Assembly: GCA_964511535.1 (NCBI GenBank)
Contig: CAZEFW010000032.1
Coordinates: 1 to 64,000, forward strand
Length of the DNA stretch: 64,000 nucleotides
Origin: CAZCFB01 sp964511535
GTDB taxonomy: Bacteria > Myxococcota_A > Polyangia > GCA-2747355 > CAZCFB01
Reading direction: 5' to 3'
The notes below the pieces were generated by a model. It searched no databases. It saw only the letters and a list, made by a program, of their open reading frames with translations, and was not told where the DNA came from. This document shows, piece after piece, positions 31,388-40,002 of this stretch. The stretch's first letter is position 1. Each line of letters begins with the position of its first letter. A program made the translations under genes and the position numbers.

Positions 31388-32908
31388 TTGGAAGGACAAC
31401 TCCACACGACCTGGTTGCCCGCCGCGGGGGCGTTGCTGGCGGCCATCTGGCTCGCCCTGGGGCACAAGGCGCCGCTCTTTGCCCTGCTTGACCGCCCAAT
31501 GAGGGCGGACAGCGCGCGCGCGAAGTTGGCGCTGGCCGGGCTGCTGGTGGTGGGCGTGGGCGCCTCCGTTCTTGGGGGCGGCGGCGTGAAGCGCATCAAC
31601 CGCTGGGACACCTACCACTACTACATGGGCGCCAAGTATTTCCCCGAGCTCGGCTACCGCGGCCTTTACGACTGCACGCTGGCCGCCGACCTTCAGGCCG
31701 ATCGGGCGGGCGACCTGACACGACGAAACATCCGGGACATGGAGACCCTCCGCCTGGAGCGCGCCGACATGGCCAGGGAGCGTGCGGAGCACTGCCGCAA
31801 GGCGTTCTCTCCCGCGAGGTGGCGCGCGTTTCGGAGCGACCTGGGCTGGTTTAGAGCCGGCATGACCGACGGGCGCTGGTTCGACATGCAGAAGGTGCAC
31901 GGCTTCATGGCCACGCCCGTCTGGATTTTGATGGGCCGGCTGTTCACCTCCGTCGGGCCTGCCTCGGACCTGCAGCTGCTGCTGCTCACCAGCCTCGACG
32001 ATCTGATCATGGGGCTGGCCTGGCTGGTGGTGCTGCTCGGGTTCGGCTTCCGGCCCGCGCTGGCCGCGGCGGCCTTCTGGTTGACCAACTACCCGGCGCG
32101 ATTCTCCTGGACCGCGGGCTCCTTCCTGCGCCAGCCCTACCTCGCGCTCTCCATGTGCGGCCTCGGCTGGCTGCGCCAGGGGGGGCGAGAGCTCGCCGCG
32201 GGGGCGGCCCTGGCCAGCGCAACCCTGCTGCGCCTCGGGCCGGGGGTGCTGCTGGTGGGGCCGGCCATGGGCGTGGCCCGGGCTCTGTTCGGTCGGCAGC
32301 GCCCGCGGCTGGCGCCAGAGCAGCGGCGGTTTTTGGCCGGCGCTGCCCTCGCCGCGGCGGTGCTGCTGCCCGCGGCCAGCCTGGCGGTGAGCGGGATGGA
32401 GGGGTGGCTCGGCTTCGCCAAGAAGTTTCGAGACAAGCAGGCCACCACGCTGACCACCACCATGGGGCTCAAGGTCGTGGCATCCTTCTCTCCCTCCAGC
32501 CGCGAGCGCGTGGTCAGCCGTCAGGACGGCCCGCGGCGCTACACCCTGTGGCAACAGGGCCGCAAGAGCACCTTCCAGCAGCGGCGGCCCATCTTCTACC
32601 TGATGGTGGCGGGCTTCCTGCTGCTGCTCTGGCGGGCCACGCGAGGGCTCCCTGCCTGGCACGCGGCGGCGCTCTCCGCGGGGCTGCTGCCGGTGGCGCT
32701 GGAGTCGAACTGCTACTACATGGCGCTCCTGCTGCCCCACGGGTTGCTGGCCGGCGTCTCGGACATCGCCGCGGTGGGGCTGAACCTGTTCGCCTGCGCC
32801 AGCCGGCTGATCCCGCTGATCACGCCCTGGTTCGACGAACAGTACCTGGCAATGAGCGTGCTGGTGGTGCTACTGGCGGTGGTGGCCGCCGCGCGGGAGG
32901 CTATCTAA
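31388..32908 (+). CDS. Polytopic membrane protein, GT-C-like
   Basis: The 506-residue protein has about ten hydrophobic segments. NRWDTYHYYMGAKYFPELG near residue 72 places an Asp (WDTYHYY) soon after the second helix, as in some mannosyltransferase-like GT-C proteins; a soluble loop with many Arg/Asp residues follows (residues about 95-165). The assignment is weaker than for its neighbours. The start is uncertain: I use TTG at 31388 because it keeps the first membrane helix, but no strong Shine-Dalgarno is visible. The 139-bp gap after it contains CTTGC-CGCCA-GCAAG, a possible terminator hairpin near 32966-32980. Confidence 0.6.
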   Translation: MEGQLHTTWLPAAGALLAAIWLALGHKAPLFALLDRPMRADSARAKLALAGLLVVGVGASVLGGGGVKRINRWDTYHYYMGAKYFPELGYRGLYDCTLAADLQADRAGDLTRRNIRDMETLRLERADMARERAEHCRKAFSPARWRAFRSDLGWFRAGMTDGRWFDMQKVHGFMATPVWILMGRLFTSVGPASDLQLLLLTSLDDLIMGLAWLVVLLGFGFRPALAAAAFWLTNYPARFSWTAGSFLRQPYLALSMCGLGWLRQGGRELAAGAALASATLLRLGPGVLLVGPAMGVARALFGRQRPRLAPEQRRFLAGAALAAAVLLPAASLAVSGMEGWLGFAKKFRDKQATTLTTTMGLKVVASFSPSSRERVVSRQDGPRRYTLWQQGRKSTFQQRRPIFYLMVAGFLLLLWRATRGLPAWHAAALSAGLLPVALESNCYYMALLLPHGLLAGVSDIAAVGLNLFACASRLIPLITPWFDEQYLAMSVLVVLLAVVAAAREAI

Positions 32909-33047
32909 CCTCCCTTCGCCAGACTCGCCCTAGAAAACGCTGGCTTTGTTGCTCGTCGGTCGCTTGCCGCCAGCAAGCTCCCTCCTCGCGCCGCGCCAGC
33001 ATTTCCAATCGCTTCGCCTGGCTCGGTCCGGTTAGTTGTCCATCGCT

Positions 33048-34604
33048 CTACACGCTCGTGATGGCGTTGACCTGTTTCTGAAGCTCGCACACCAGCTCGC
33101 CGCGCTCCTTGGCCTCGTCGGACAGCGCCTCCTCCAGGGAGCGGTGTTTGCCCTCGGCGAGGTTGGTCTCGCGCACGAAGATCCCCAGCTCGTCGGCCAG
33201 CGCCTTGAGCCGGCGGATGCGGTCGTTGCGCACCTCCAGCGTGTTGGTGCCGTCGGTGGTGGACCACTTGTAGTGGTAGTCCATGTCTGGCAGGCAGAGG
33301 CCGTACTTGTCGGCGCGGATGTGGATCGGCGTGTCGGTGATGATGTGCAGGGCGTTGATCGACTTCAGCTCGTCGATGTAGTCGGCGTTCTCCTTGACGA
33401 AGCTGTAGGTCTCCTGGAACGCGTCTTCGTCCTCGCCCGGGAAGCCGATGATGGTGAACAGCGCCGTCTTGATGCCCGCGTCGTGGGCGTCCCGCACCAC
33501 CTTCTGCGCCTCCTCGCGGCTGAACAGGCGCAACTTGTTCATCAGCTTGAGCACCCGGTCGGAGGCTGACTCCACGCCGAGCTGGAGCTCGTAGCAGCCG
33601 GCGGCGCGCATGGCCTGCAGCACCTCGGCGCTCTGGCCCTTGTGGGGGATCGCCTCACCCCGCCATTCCAGCTCCATGCCGGAGTCGATGATCAGCTGGC
33701 ACAGCTTGCCCATCTCCTCCACGTCGCCGTTGATCACCGGGTCGCACACGGTGAAGCGCTTGATGCCGAGGAACTCGGAGTAGTGCTTCAGGCTGGCCAG
33801 GATCGCCTCGGCGGAGTGGGTGCGGTACTTGCCGTCGATCATCTTGCCCTTGCAGAAGCTGCAGGCGCCGATGCAGCCGCGGCTCCACTCCACGATGAGC
33901 TCGTCGCCGGGGTAGCGGTCCAGCAGGAAGTCCTCGTAGTGCGGGAAGGGGATGCCGTCCAGGGGGAGGATCCGCTTGCGCCGCTTGTACGGCTCCGGCT
34001 CCGCGTCGGTGGCGCGCTGGATGTAGACCCCGGTCATGCCGCTCAGGTTCTCACCTGCGCGGAGCCGCTCGATGGCCTCCACCAGGATCGCCTCGCCCTC
34101 GCCCATGGCGTAGCCCTCGATGAGCTCGGGGATGTTGTCGATGAAGATCTGCCGGTACTCGGGGGTGACGCAGGCGGGCCCGCCCAGCAGGATGTGCTTG
34201 TCGGGGGCGCGCTCCTTGATGCGGCGGACCAGCTCGATGGTGCAGCGCTCCTTGGGGTCCACCACGGAGAAGCCAACCAGCGGGGCATCGCTGGCCGCGA
34301 CGATGTCGGCGTACTCGTCCAGGTGCGGACCGATGATGTCGAGCAGCAGGTCGAAGGTGGTCTCGTTGCTCCAGTAGTTCTTGTTCTCCACATGCCACAG
34401 CAGCTGCCACTCGGCGCCGAGGCGATGGTAGAGGTCCACGTTGAAGTCGAGCACCTCCACGCCGTAGCCCTTGTGCCGCGCGTAGCCTGCCAGGTGGGCC
34501 AGGGCCGTGGGCGGGTTGTTGAAGCCCCAGGGGGCGGCGGTGGCCAGGATGACGTCGATGGGGCGGCCCTCGTCCGGGCGGTTCTGCCACGGGGTCTCGG
34601 GCAC
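33048..34604 (-). CDS. B12-binding-type radical SAM protein
   Basis: The 518-residue cytoplasmic protein has an N-terminal cobalamin-binding-like Rossmann region (residues about 15-190: PPTALAHLAGYARHKGYGVE, LLGGPACVTPEYRQI) and a radical SAM domain with the cluster motif CIGACSFC (Cys244, Cys248, Cys251). YELQLGVESASDRVL and IIGFPGEDEDAF are typical later strands of this class. Such class B enzymes usually methylate unactivated carbon or phosphorus, or rearrange small molecules; the DxHxxG cobalamin-ligand motif is not clearly present, so base-off binding is likely. The start is GTG 38 bp after the stop of the SPASM-like radical SAM gene, which suggests one operon. Substrate unknown. Confidence 0.85.
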   Translation of the reverse strand: MPETPWQNRPDEGRPIDVILATAAPWGFNNPPTALAHLAGYARHKGYGVEVLDFNVDLYHRLGAEWQLLWHVENKNYWSNETTFDLLLDIIGPHLDEYADIVAASDAPLVGFSVVDPKERCTIELVRRIKERAPDKHILLGGPACVTPEYRQIFIDNIPELIEGYAMGEGEAILVEAIERLRAGENLSGMTGVYIQRATDAEPEPYKRRKRILPLDGIPFPHYEDFLLDRYPGDELIVEWSRGCIGACSFCKGKMIDGKYRTHSAEAILASLKHYSEFLGIKRFTVCDPVINGDVEEMGKLCQLIIDSGMELEWRGEAIPHKGQSAEVLQAMRAAGCYELQLGVESASDRVLKLMNKLRLFSREEAQKVVRDAHDAGIKTALFTIIGFPGEDEDAFQETYSFVKENADYIDELKSINALHIITDTPIHIRADKYGLCLPDMDYHYKWSTTDGTNTLEVRNDRIRRLKALADELGIFVRETNLAEGKHRSLEEALSDEAKERGELVCELQKQVNAITSV

Positions 34605-34641
34605 CGGGATGTGGCCCGGGTCGTGGGGGGGCGGCGCCGCA

Positions 34642-36681
34642 TCATGAGCGGGTTCGGGGGGGAGGTGGAGCTCGGGGGCGGGATCGGGGTCGGGGTCGGG
34701 GGCGGGGTCGGGAGCGGGGTCGGGGTCGGGAGCGGGTTGGGGGGCGGGCGCGGGGGGCGGGCGCGGGCGCGGGCTCGGGCTCGGGCTCGGGAGTGGAATC
34801 GGGACGCGGGACCGGCTTGGCTGGCTGAAGGGGCGCGAGCTCTTCGCGCGCCTCGCCGGTCAGCTCGTCCACGGCGTCAGGGTCCTTGCCCGTGAGGCTC
34901 GGCCGCTCGGCCTCGGCCATCACGGCTGCGCCGGGGGTGCCCGACGCGCCGGGAGGGGCTTCGTACTGCGGGCCCTTGCCGGGGATCACCAGCCCTACCA
35001 ACGCGTCCTTGGCCTCGCCCACTGATCGGCGGAGCTCCTGCGTGGCGAGCAGCGGGCCCTGGCGGGTGAAGGCGCGCATGGCGCCGCCCACTCGCTGCAG
35101 GCTGCTGATGGCCCGCGACACCTTGCCCGGCTGAGTCTCTGATTGTTCGGGCGGCACCATACCCGCGCCGGTGCCCTCCCAGCCGGGTGGGCGCCAGGGG
35201 GGCTCCACAGCCTTCGGCTCCTCGGACTCGGCCGGCGCCTCGGGCTCGGCCGGCTCCTCGGGCTCCGGCTCTTGCCCCGGCATCTGCACGTCCCGGCCGA
35301 TGCTCTGGGCGGCCCACACCGCGGTCTCCATGCTGCGGCGGTGCCGCAGGTACGGGATGCCGAACTCGTCGAGCACCCGGCCCGGCTTGTCCATGGTGCC
35401 GTAGGCCAGCAGGAACCGGCCGGGGTCGCGCTCCTTGATCCGGCGCATCACCTCCAGGGTCAGGGCCTGGTTCGCCTCGCAGATCATGAACAGCAGGTGG
35501 CCCGCGGCCACCTCTCGGGCCCGGGCCACGCACCACTCCACCTCGTCGGGCACCTGCTGGAGCAGCTCGGCCGAGCCGTCCCCGTGGTGCACGACGCCGT
35601 GGCCGGCGCGGTGCCACAGGTGGGTCACCGTGTTGTCCATGCGCTGGTAGACCTTGTCGCTCAGGTCCGCCATGGTCTCGGTGAGGCCGATCTTTCGCAG
35701 GCCGGATTGCACGGAGGGCATGGTTGAGCCGTCGCTGTCCATGACTGCGCACGGCAGCAGGACCAGGGCCATGTCCACTTCGGTTCTGGGGGTCACGGGT
35801 TGCACGATGGCCTCCTCACAACGGCTGCAGGGGAACCCCTCGGGCAGGGGGTGTTTTCCGTCGACGATCTCGCGGACCGCCCGGTACTGGTCCGAGTGCC
35901 ACAGCTGCTCGATGCTCTGGCCCTCGAGGCTGCCGGGGATCACCTGCCGCTGCCAGTCCATGCAGCACAGGATGGTCTCTCCGCTGTAGAGAACATGGAG
36001 CATCTCGGGCCACCAGATGGAGTTGCAGCCCATCACGGTGGTGTTCTCCGGTGGGGCCGCCACCTCCACGTCCACGTTGCCGGCGCGGCTGATGGACTGG
36101 CCGAAGAAGCTGATCCGCTTGACGCCAAGCTCGCGGAAGTGGGTCAGCTCGGCGTCGCGCTCCTCGCCGGTGACCGGGCCGCCGCCGTTGAAGGTGACCA
36201 TCACCCACTCCGGCCCGCGGCGCGCCACCGCCTTCTCCACGAACTTGTCGACCCGGCGGTAGGTCACGTCCCGCTTGAGGCCCATGGCCTCCTTGTAGGC
36301 CTCCTCCGAGAAGCCGTGCACGCTGATGCCGATCCAGTCGAGGCCGGAGTCGAGCAGCGCGTCGGCGCGCTTGTCGGTGAGCAGGCTGCCGTTGGTCAGG
36401 ATGTGAACCGTGGCCTGGGGGTTTCGCTCCTTGGCGTAGTTGATCCGCGGCACGATGTCCGGGTCGAGCAGCGGCTCGTTCATCAGGTAGAGCATGATGC
36501 TCTGGACCTCATCACGATGCTCGCTGCACTCGTCCATGATGCGGCGGAACAGCTCCTCCTGCATCACGCCCTGGTCGAGATCGCCGGACACCTTGGGGTA
36601 GGGGCAGAAACGGCAGGCGGCGTTGCAGCGGCTCACCGTCTGCACCATCACCTTTTCGGGGAACGGAACCAGCGTCGTCAT
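34642..36681 (-). CDS. Radical SAM/SPASM-like protein with long Pro/Arg-rich tail
   Basis: The ATG at 36681 gives 679 residues. The core motif CNAACRFC (Cys19, Cys23, Cys26) and the SAM-binding strand LMNEPLLDPDIV mark the radical SAM domain. ILCCMDWQRQ and CSRCEE near residues 235-280 are SPASM-type auxiliary-cluster ligands. Residues about 295-440 form a second, unrecognised domain. The rest is a disordered Pro/Glu stretch (EPEPEEPAEPEAPAESEEP), a short helical segment, and an Arg/Pro tail encoded by GGGGTCGGGAGC-type repeats (34672-34800). SPASM enzymes mostly modify peptides or anchor cofactor synthesis. The acyltransferase gene lies 28 bp upstream and a second radical SAM gene downstream; all are co-directional. 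Confidence 0.8.
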   Translation of the reverse strand: MTTLVPFPEKVMVQTVSRCNAACRFCPYPKVSGDLDQGVMQEELFRRIMDECSEHRDEVQSIMLYLMNEPLLDPDIVPRINYAKERNPQATVHILTNGSLLTDKRADALLDSGLDWIGISVHGFSEEAYKEAMGLKRDVTYRRVDKFVEKAVARRGPEWVMVTFNGGGPVTGEERDAELTHFRELGVKRISFFGQSISRAGNVDVEVAAPPENTTVMGCNSIWWPEMLHVLYSGETILCCMDWQRQVIPGSLEGQSIEQLWHSDQYRAVREIVDGKHPLPEGFPCSRCEEAIVQPVTPRTEVDMALVLLPCAVMDSDGSTMPSVQSGLRKIGLTETMADLSDKVYQRMDNTVTHLWHRAGHGVVHHGDGSAELLQQVPDEVEWCVARAREVAAGHLLFMICEANQALTLEVMRRIKERDPGRFLLAYGTMDKPGRVLDEFGIPYLRHRRSMETAVWAAQSIGRDVQMPGQEPEPEEPAEPEAPAESEEPKAVEPPWRPPGWEGTGAGMVPPEQSETQPGKVSRAISSLQRVGGAMRAFTRQGPLLATQELRRSVGEAKDALVGLVIPGKGPQYEAPPGASGTPGAAVMAEAERPSLTGKDPDAVDELTGEAREELAPLQPAKPVPRPDSTPEPEPEPAPAPAPRARPPTRSRPRPRSRPRPRPRPRSRPRAPPPPRTRS

Positions 36682-36709
36682 GGCGGGATAGTGTAGCACC
36701 GGCGGGGGG

Positions 36710-37501
36710 TCAGGGCAGGGGCGGTCCAGCGCGCATCAGCTCGTTGAGCGCCCGTCGGACCTGCTTGGCCAGCCCCGGCAGATCTTGCTCCTGCGACCCG
36801 GCAACCGGGATCGGCTCACCGAACAGCACGTCCACCTTTCCCGGGCGCACCCGCCAGTCGCCCGCGGGGCAGATGTTGCGCAGCCCGCGCAGGCCCATGG
36901 GAACCACCGGCACGCCCGCCATCAGCGCCAGCCGGAAGGCGCCCGGGTAGAACGGGCCGATGCGCCCGTCCCGGGTGCGGTGCCCCTCGGGGAAGACCAC
37001 GAAGCTGTCGCCGCCGCGGATCATCTCGGCGGCGCGCTCGAAGGCCTGCCGGTTGAGCTCCTTGTTCTTGCGGTCCACCGGGATCTGCCCGAATACCCGC
37101 ACGCACCCGCCATAGATCGGGATGTCGAAGTGGCTCTGGTCCTGAAACGACCGGTGGAAGTACGGGATCGACTGGAACACCACGAACAGGTCCAGCAGGC
37201 TGACATGGTTGATGCAAAAAATGTACGCGCCCTGTGGGTCCAGGCGCTCCAGCCCGTGCTGCTCCACCTCGATCCCCGCGAGCCCCGTGACCCGGCGACA
37301 GACGAACTTGCCCAGGCGATCGAACTTGCGGCCAGGGATGACGGTCTTGTCCAGCAGGTTGAACAGCAGCAGCCAGGCGCCCAGGTGCGGGGCGCTCACC
37401 GCCCAGCGCGCCACGGACCCGACGGTCTCCAGCGGTGAGAAGGGCGCCAGGTGGTCCTGGTACAGGTCGAGGTCCTCGTTCAGTTCAGGGGGCGCGGGCA
37501 T
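36710..37501 (-). CDS. 1-acyl-sn-glycerol-3-phosphate acyltransferase-like (PlsC family)
   Basis: The 263-residue protein has the acyltransferase motif HVSLLD (His99 to Asp104) and the second block VFPEGHRTRDG in place of the usual EGTRS. VPVVPMGLRG follows as motif IV. A hydrophobic segment (LGAWLLLFNLL) near residue 40 anchors it to the inner membrane. The family transfers an acyl group to lysophosphatidate or related lysolipids; with radical SAM genes next door an unusual lipid substrate is possible but unproven. It starts 9 bp after the FxsA stop and ends 28 bp before the SPASM-like gene, so it belongs to that operon. Confidence 0.9.
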   Translation of the reverse strand: MPAPPELNEDLDLYQDHLAPFSPLETVGSVARWAVSAPHLGAWLLLFNLLDKTVIPGRKFDRLGKFVCRRVTGLAGIEVEQHGLERLDPQGAYIFCINHVSLLDLFVVFQSIPYFHRSFQDQSHFDIPIYGGCVRVFGQIPVDRKNKELNRQAFERAAEMIRGGDSFVVFPEGHRTRDGRIGPFYPGAFRLALMAGVPVVPMGLRGLRNICPAGDWRVRPGKVDVLFGEPIPVAGSQEQDLPGLAKQVRRALNELMRAGPPLP

Positions 37502-37510
37502 GTCTGTTTC

Positions 37511-37981
37511 TCAGTCTCTGTCGGGCTCGATGTCGATGACGTCACCCTGCGCGGGGCCGGGGCCGGGGCCAGGGCCGGGGCCCGCCCCGGGGAAGGGCCC
37601 CATGGGGGTCAGCTGCACGCGGCCCTTGAGGTACCGCACAAGCCAGCGCGCGGCCCGGGCGCGCACCGGCGGGATGAGCAGCAGGAAGCCCACGCCGTCG
37701 GAGATAAACCCGGGCAGGATCAGGGTCGCGCCCACGATGAGCAGCATGATGCCAGCCACGATCTCCTCGGCGGGCATCTGGCCGCGGTTCATGGCGCCCT
37801 GCATGCGCGCCAGTGTGGCCAGGCCCTGCATGCGCACCAGGCTGCCGCCCACCACGCCGGTGAGCACGCACATGGCGGCGGCGGTGAGGAAGGAGAAGCG
37901 CGCGGCCACCTCGATGAGCAGGTAGAGCTCGGCGAAGCCGACCACCATTACCAACAGAAAGAATCGCGCGACGAACGTCAT
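37511..37981 (-). CDS. fxsA: FxsA-family membrane protein
   Basis: The 156-residue inner-membrane protein matches the FxsA family: an N-terminal helix pair (FLLVMVVGFAELYLLIEVAA), GGSLVRMQGLATLARMQGAM in the cytoplasmic loop, and LLIVGATLILPGFISDGVGF, the family's most conserved strip. In E. coli, overproduced FxsA relieves F-plasmid exclusion of phage T7; its normal function is not known. The C-terminal 30 residues are a Gly/Pro repeat (GAGPGPGPGPGPAQG). It is followed within 9 bp by the acyltransferase gene and preceded by the hydrolase gene, all in one direction. Confidence 0.85.
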   Translation of the reverse strand: MTFVARFFLLVMVVGFAELYLLIEVAARFSFLTAAAMCVLTGVVGGSLVRMQGLATLARMQGAMNRGQMPAEEIVAGIMLLIVGATLILPGFISDGVGFLLLIPPVRARAARWLVRYLKGRVQLTPMGPFPGAGPGPGPGPGPAQGDVIDIEPDRD

Positions 37982-37994
37982 GGCGGTTGCTTGA

Positions 37995-39764
37995 TTAGCG
38001 CATTCTGCGGTGCGTGGCCAGCGCAGCGGCCAATAGAAGCAGCCAGAGGGGAGCCGGCCCGCCCGCCACGGCGCAGGTGCCGCCCGTGCTGCCCGGCGTG
38101 CCGGCGCCGCGGTCGGGGGCAGGGGAGGGCAGGCCGTCCGTGGCAGCAGCGCCGCGGTCCTTCTTTGTCTTGCCGGCGTCGTTGCCCGGGGGCGCGCCCG
38201 CCTCCTTGCCCGGGGCCCCGGCGTCCTTTTTGGGCGGCGGCTTGGACTGCCCGATGTTGAGGTAGCAGATGGCGTAGACCGTGCTCTTGTTCGGGTCGGC
38301 GGTGAAGGTGAGCCGGTGGGTCCCCTTCTGCTTGGGCGTGACCGCGTAATACCAGTGGTACTTGCCGCCCACCTTCTTCACCCCGCCCCAGGTGGTGGGC
38401 AGCTTGCCGCCCGCCGGCGCCTCCACCTCCAGGCCCACGTTGGCGTACGGGGCAGCGGCCGAGATGTCCACATTCACCTTGGCGCCCGGCGCGGGCTTGC
38501 CCGGGGACCAGCTCATGCTCGCCGTGCCCCGGCAGGTGGGCGCGCAGTCGCCGCGGGTCGACCGGCAGGTGTAGCCCGCCTTGCAGCCGCCGGCGGCGCC
38601 GCATGAGGCGGTGGCCTTGCACTTGCCGCTGGCCAGCTCGCAGATCTGCTTGCCCTTGCAGTCGCGGTCGTGGGTGCAGCCCGTGGGCGTGGTGCCGCCG
38701 CACTTGACCTTGGTCCAGGCATACTTCTTGGAAAACGCCTTCTTCAGGTCGCCCAGCAGCTTGCTGCGGCTGCCGATGGCGAAGTCGCGGCCCGTGCCGT
38801 CGTCGTTCTTGGTCCAGCGGTAGGGCGTGATGGCGCGCACCTTCGTCTTGGCGGTCTTGTTCCACGCCGCCACGTCGGCGTACAGCGCCTGGAAGTAGCC
38901 CACGTCGGCGTCGGGGTAGCACTTGTTCCCCTTCTGAGGGGTGCAGGCGTTTCCGCTCTCGGTGATGAACACCGGCGCGCCGCCCAGGCCCTTCTTCTCG
39001 ATCACCTGCGTGATGTAGTCGCGGTAGATGCGGAAGTTCCAGTGCCAGGTGTCGCTCCAGGTGGCGCCGCCCGGGCACTGGTCGACGGTGTTGTCCGTGG
39101 CCTTCTTGCCGTCGGTGACCTTGGACGCCTTGAGCGCCGAGCCGGTGCCCTCCTGGGTGTAGGCGTGCAGGGCGAAGCCGTCGGGAGTGACCCCCTTGGC
39201 CTTGATCTTGTCGATGATCATGCGCAGTGAGTGCAGGCAGCCGGGCGAGTAGGGCGAGTTGGGCGCCACCAGCACCAGGTCCGACTGGTGGCCCGGCAGC
39301 TTGTGCACCCGCTTGTGCACCTCCACGTAGGCCGCGGCGTAGCCCGCTGAGGAGCAGTCGGGGTCGCTCTTGTTCCAGGTGAAGTTGGGCTCGTTGCCCA
39401 CGATCCAGACATGGATATTGGGGCACTTGCTCACGAAGGAGGCGAAGGCCCCGCCGTAGCCAGGCGCCTGGGACGCGCTCTTGGGCACCGACTCCGAGCC
39501 GGAGACGTCCAGGCGCTGGATGATGGAGATACCCGCCTTGGTAGCCGAGGTGTGGCAGCTGGCCCCGGGCGAGCCGGAGGTGCCGATGTACTGCAGGTCG
39601 GTGATCCAGCCCTTGTCGCAGCCCGACGTGGCGCCCTTCATCCAGGACTCTGCCTGCATGTCGTGCATGCCGTTGAGCAGCGCCGACTGCCCCGGCGGCG
39701 GCTGGGCGGCGGCGGCCCGTGGCAAGGCGGCCAGCAGGAGCAGGAGGGGGAGGAGGCGGTGCAT
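37995..39764 (-). CDS. Exported TIM-barrel glycoside hydrolase with MYXO-CTERM-like tail
   Basis: The 589-residue protein has a signal peptide (MHRLLPLLLLLAALPRAAAA). Residues about 25-340 look like a clan GH-A TIM barrel: VWIVGNEPNF carries the acid/base Glu after Asn, and GGAPVFITESGN the nucleophile Glu about 150 residues later; the family cannot be named with confidence. A Cys-rich stretch (about 345-400) and a beta-sandwich (about 405-495) follow. After a Lys/Asp/Gly linker the end is GGTCAVAGG, a hydrophobic helix and HRRMR, a MYXO-CTERM-like sorting signal. It is likely a surface glycanase. It ends 13 bp before the fxsA start. Confidence 0.75.
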   Translation of the reverse strand: MHRLLPLLLLLAALPRAAAAQPPPGQSALLNGMHDMQAESWMKGATSGCDKGWITDLQYIGTSGSPGASCHTSATKAGISIIQRLDVSGSESVPKSASQAPGYGGAFASFVSKCPNIHVWIVGNEPNFTWNKSDPDCSSAGYAAAYVEVHKRVHKLPGHQSDLVLVAPNSPYSPGCLHSLRMIIDKIKAKGVTPDGFALHAYTQEGTGSALKASKVTDGKKATDNTVDQCPGGATWSDTWHWNFRIYRDYITQVIEKKGLGGAPVFITESGNACTPQKGNKCYPDADVGYFQALYADVAAWNKTAKTKVRAITPYRWTKNDDGTGRDFAIGSRSKLLGDLKKAFSKKYAWTKVKCGGTTPTGCTHDRDCKGKQICELASGKCKATASCGAAGGCKAGYTCRSTRGDCAPTCRGTASMSWSPGKPAPGAKVNVDISAAAPYANVGLEVEAPAGGKLPTTWGGVKKVGGKYHWYYAVTPKQKGTHRLTFTADPNKSTVYAICYLNIGQSKPPPKKDAGAPGKEAGAPPGNDAGKTKKDRGAAATDGLPSPAPDRGAGTPGSTGGTCAVAGGPAPLWLLLLAAALATHRRMR

Positions 39765-39806
39765 GGTCGGATTGTACTACGGGCGGGGCGGCGGCCTGTG
39801 GCCGCC

Positions 39807-39974
39807 GAATGCCAGAGTGCCAGAGTGCCAGAATGCCAGAATGCCAGAATGTGACGGCTGAAGCTGAGGCTGATGCTGAGGCTGGGGCTGATGCTGAAGC
39901 TGATGCTGAAGCTGATGCTGAGGCTGAAGCTGACGCTGATGCTGAGGCTGACGCCGAAACCGAGGCCGAATAGC
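39807..39974. repeat. Dispersed CATTCTGGC block (reverse) and CTGAAG/CTGAGG repeats
   Basis: From 39807 to about 39850 there are reverse-complement copies of the CATTCTGGC block, 27 bp of it identical to 20673-20699. From 39857 to 39970 there are tandem hexads of CTGAAG, CTGAGG and CTGATG. The gap lies between the hydrolase start and the end of the glycyl radical enzyme gene; no gene is seen. Confidence 0.75.
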
Positions 39975-40002
39975 AACAGCAACTGTCAACCGTCGACTAC
40001 AT

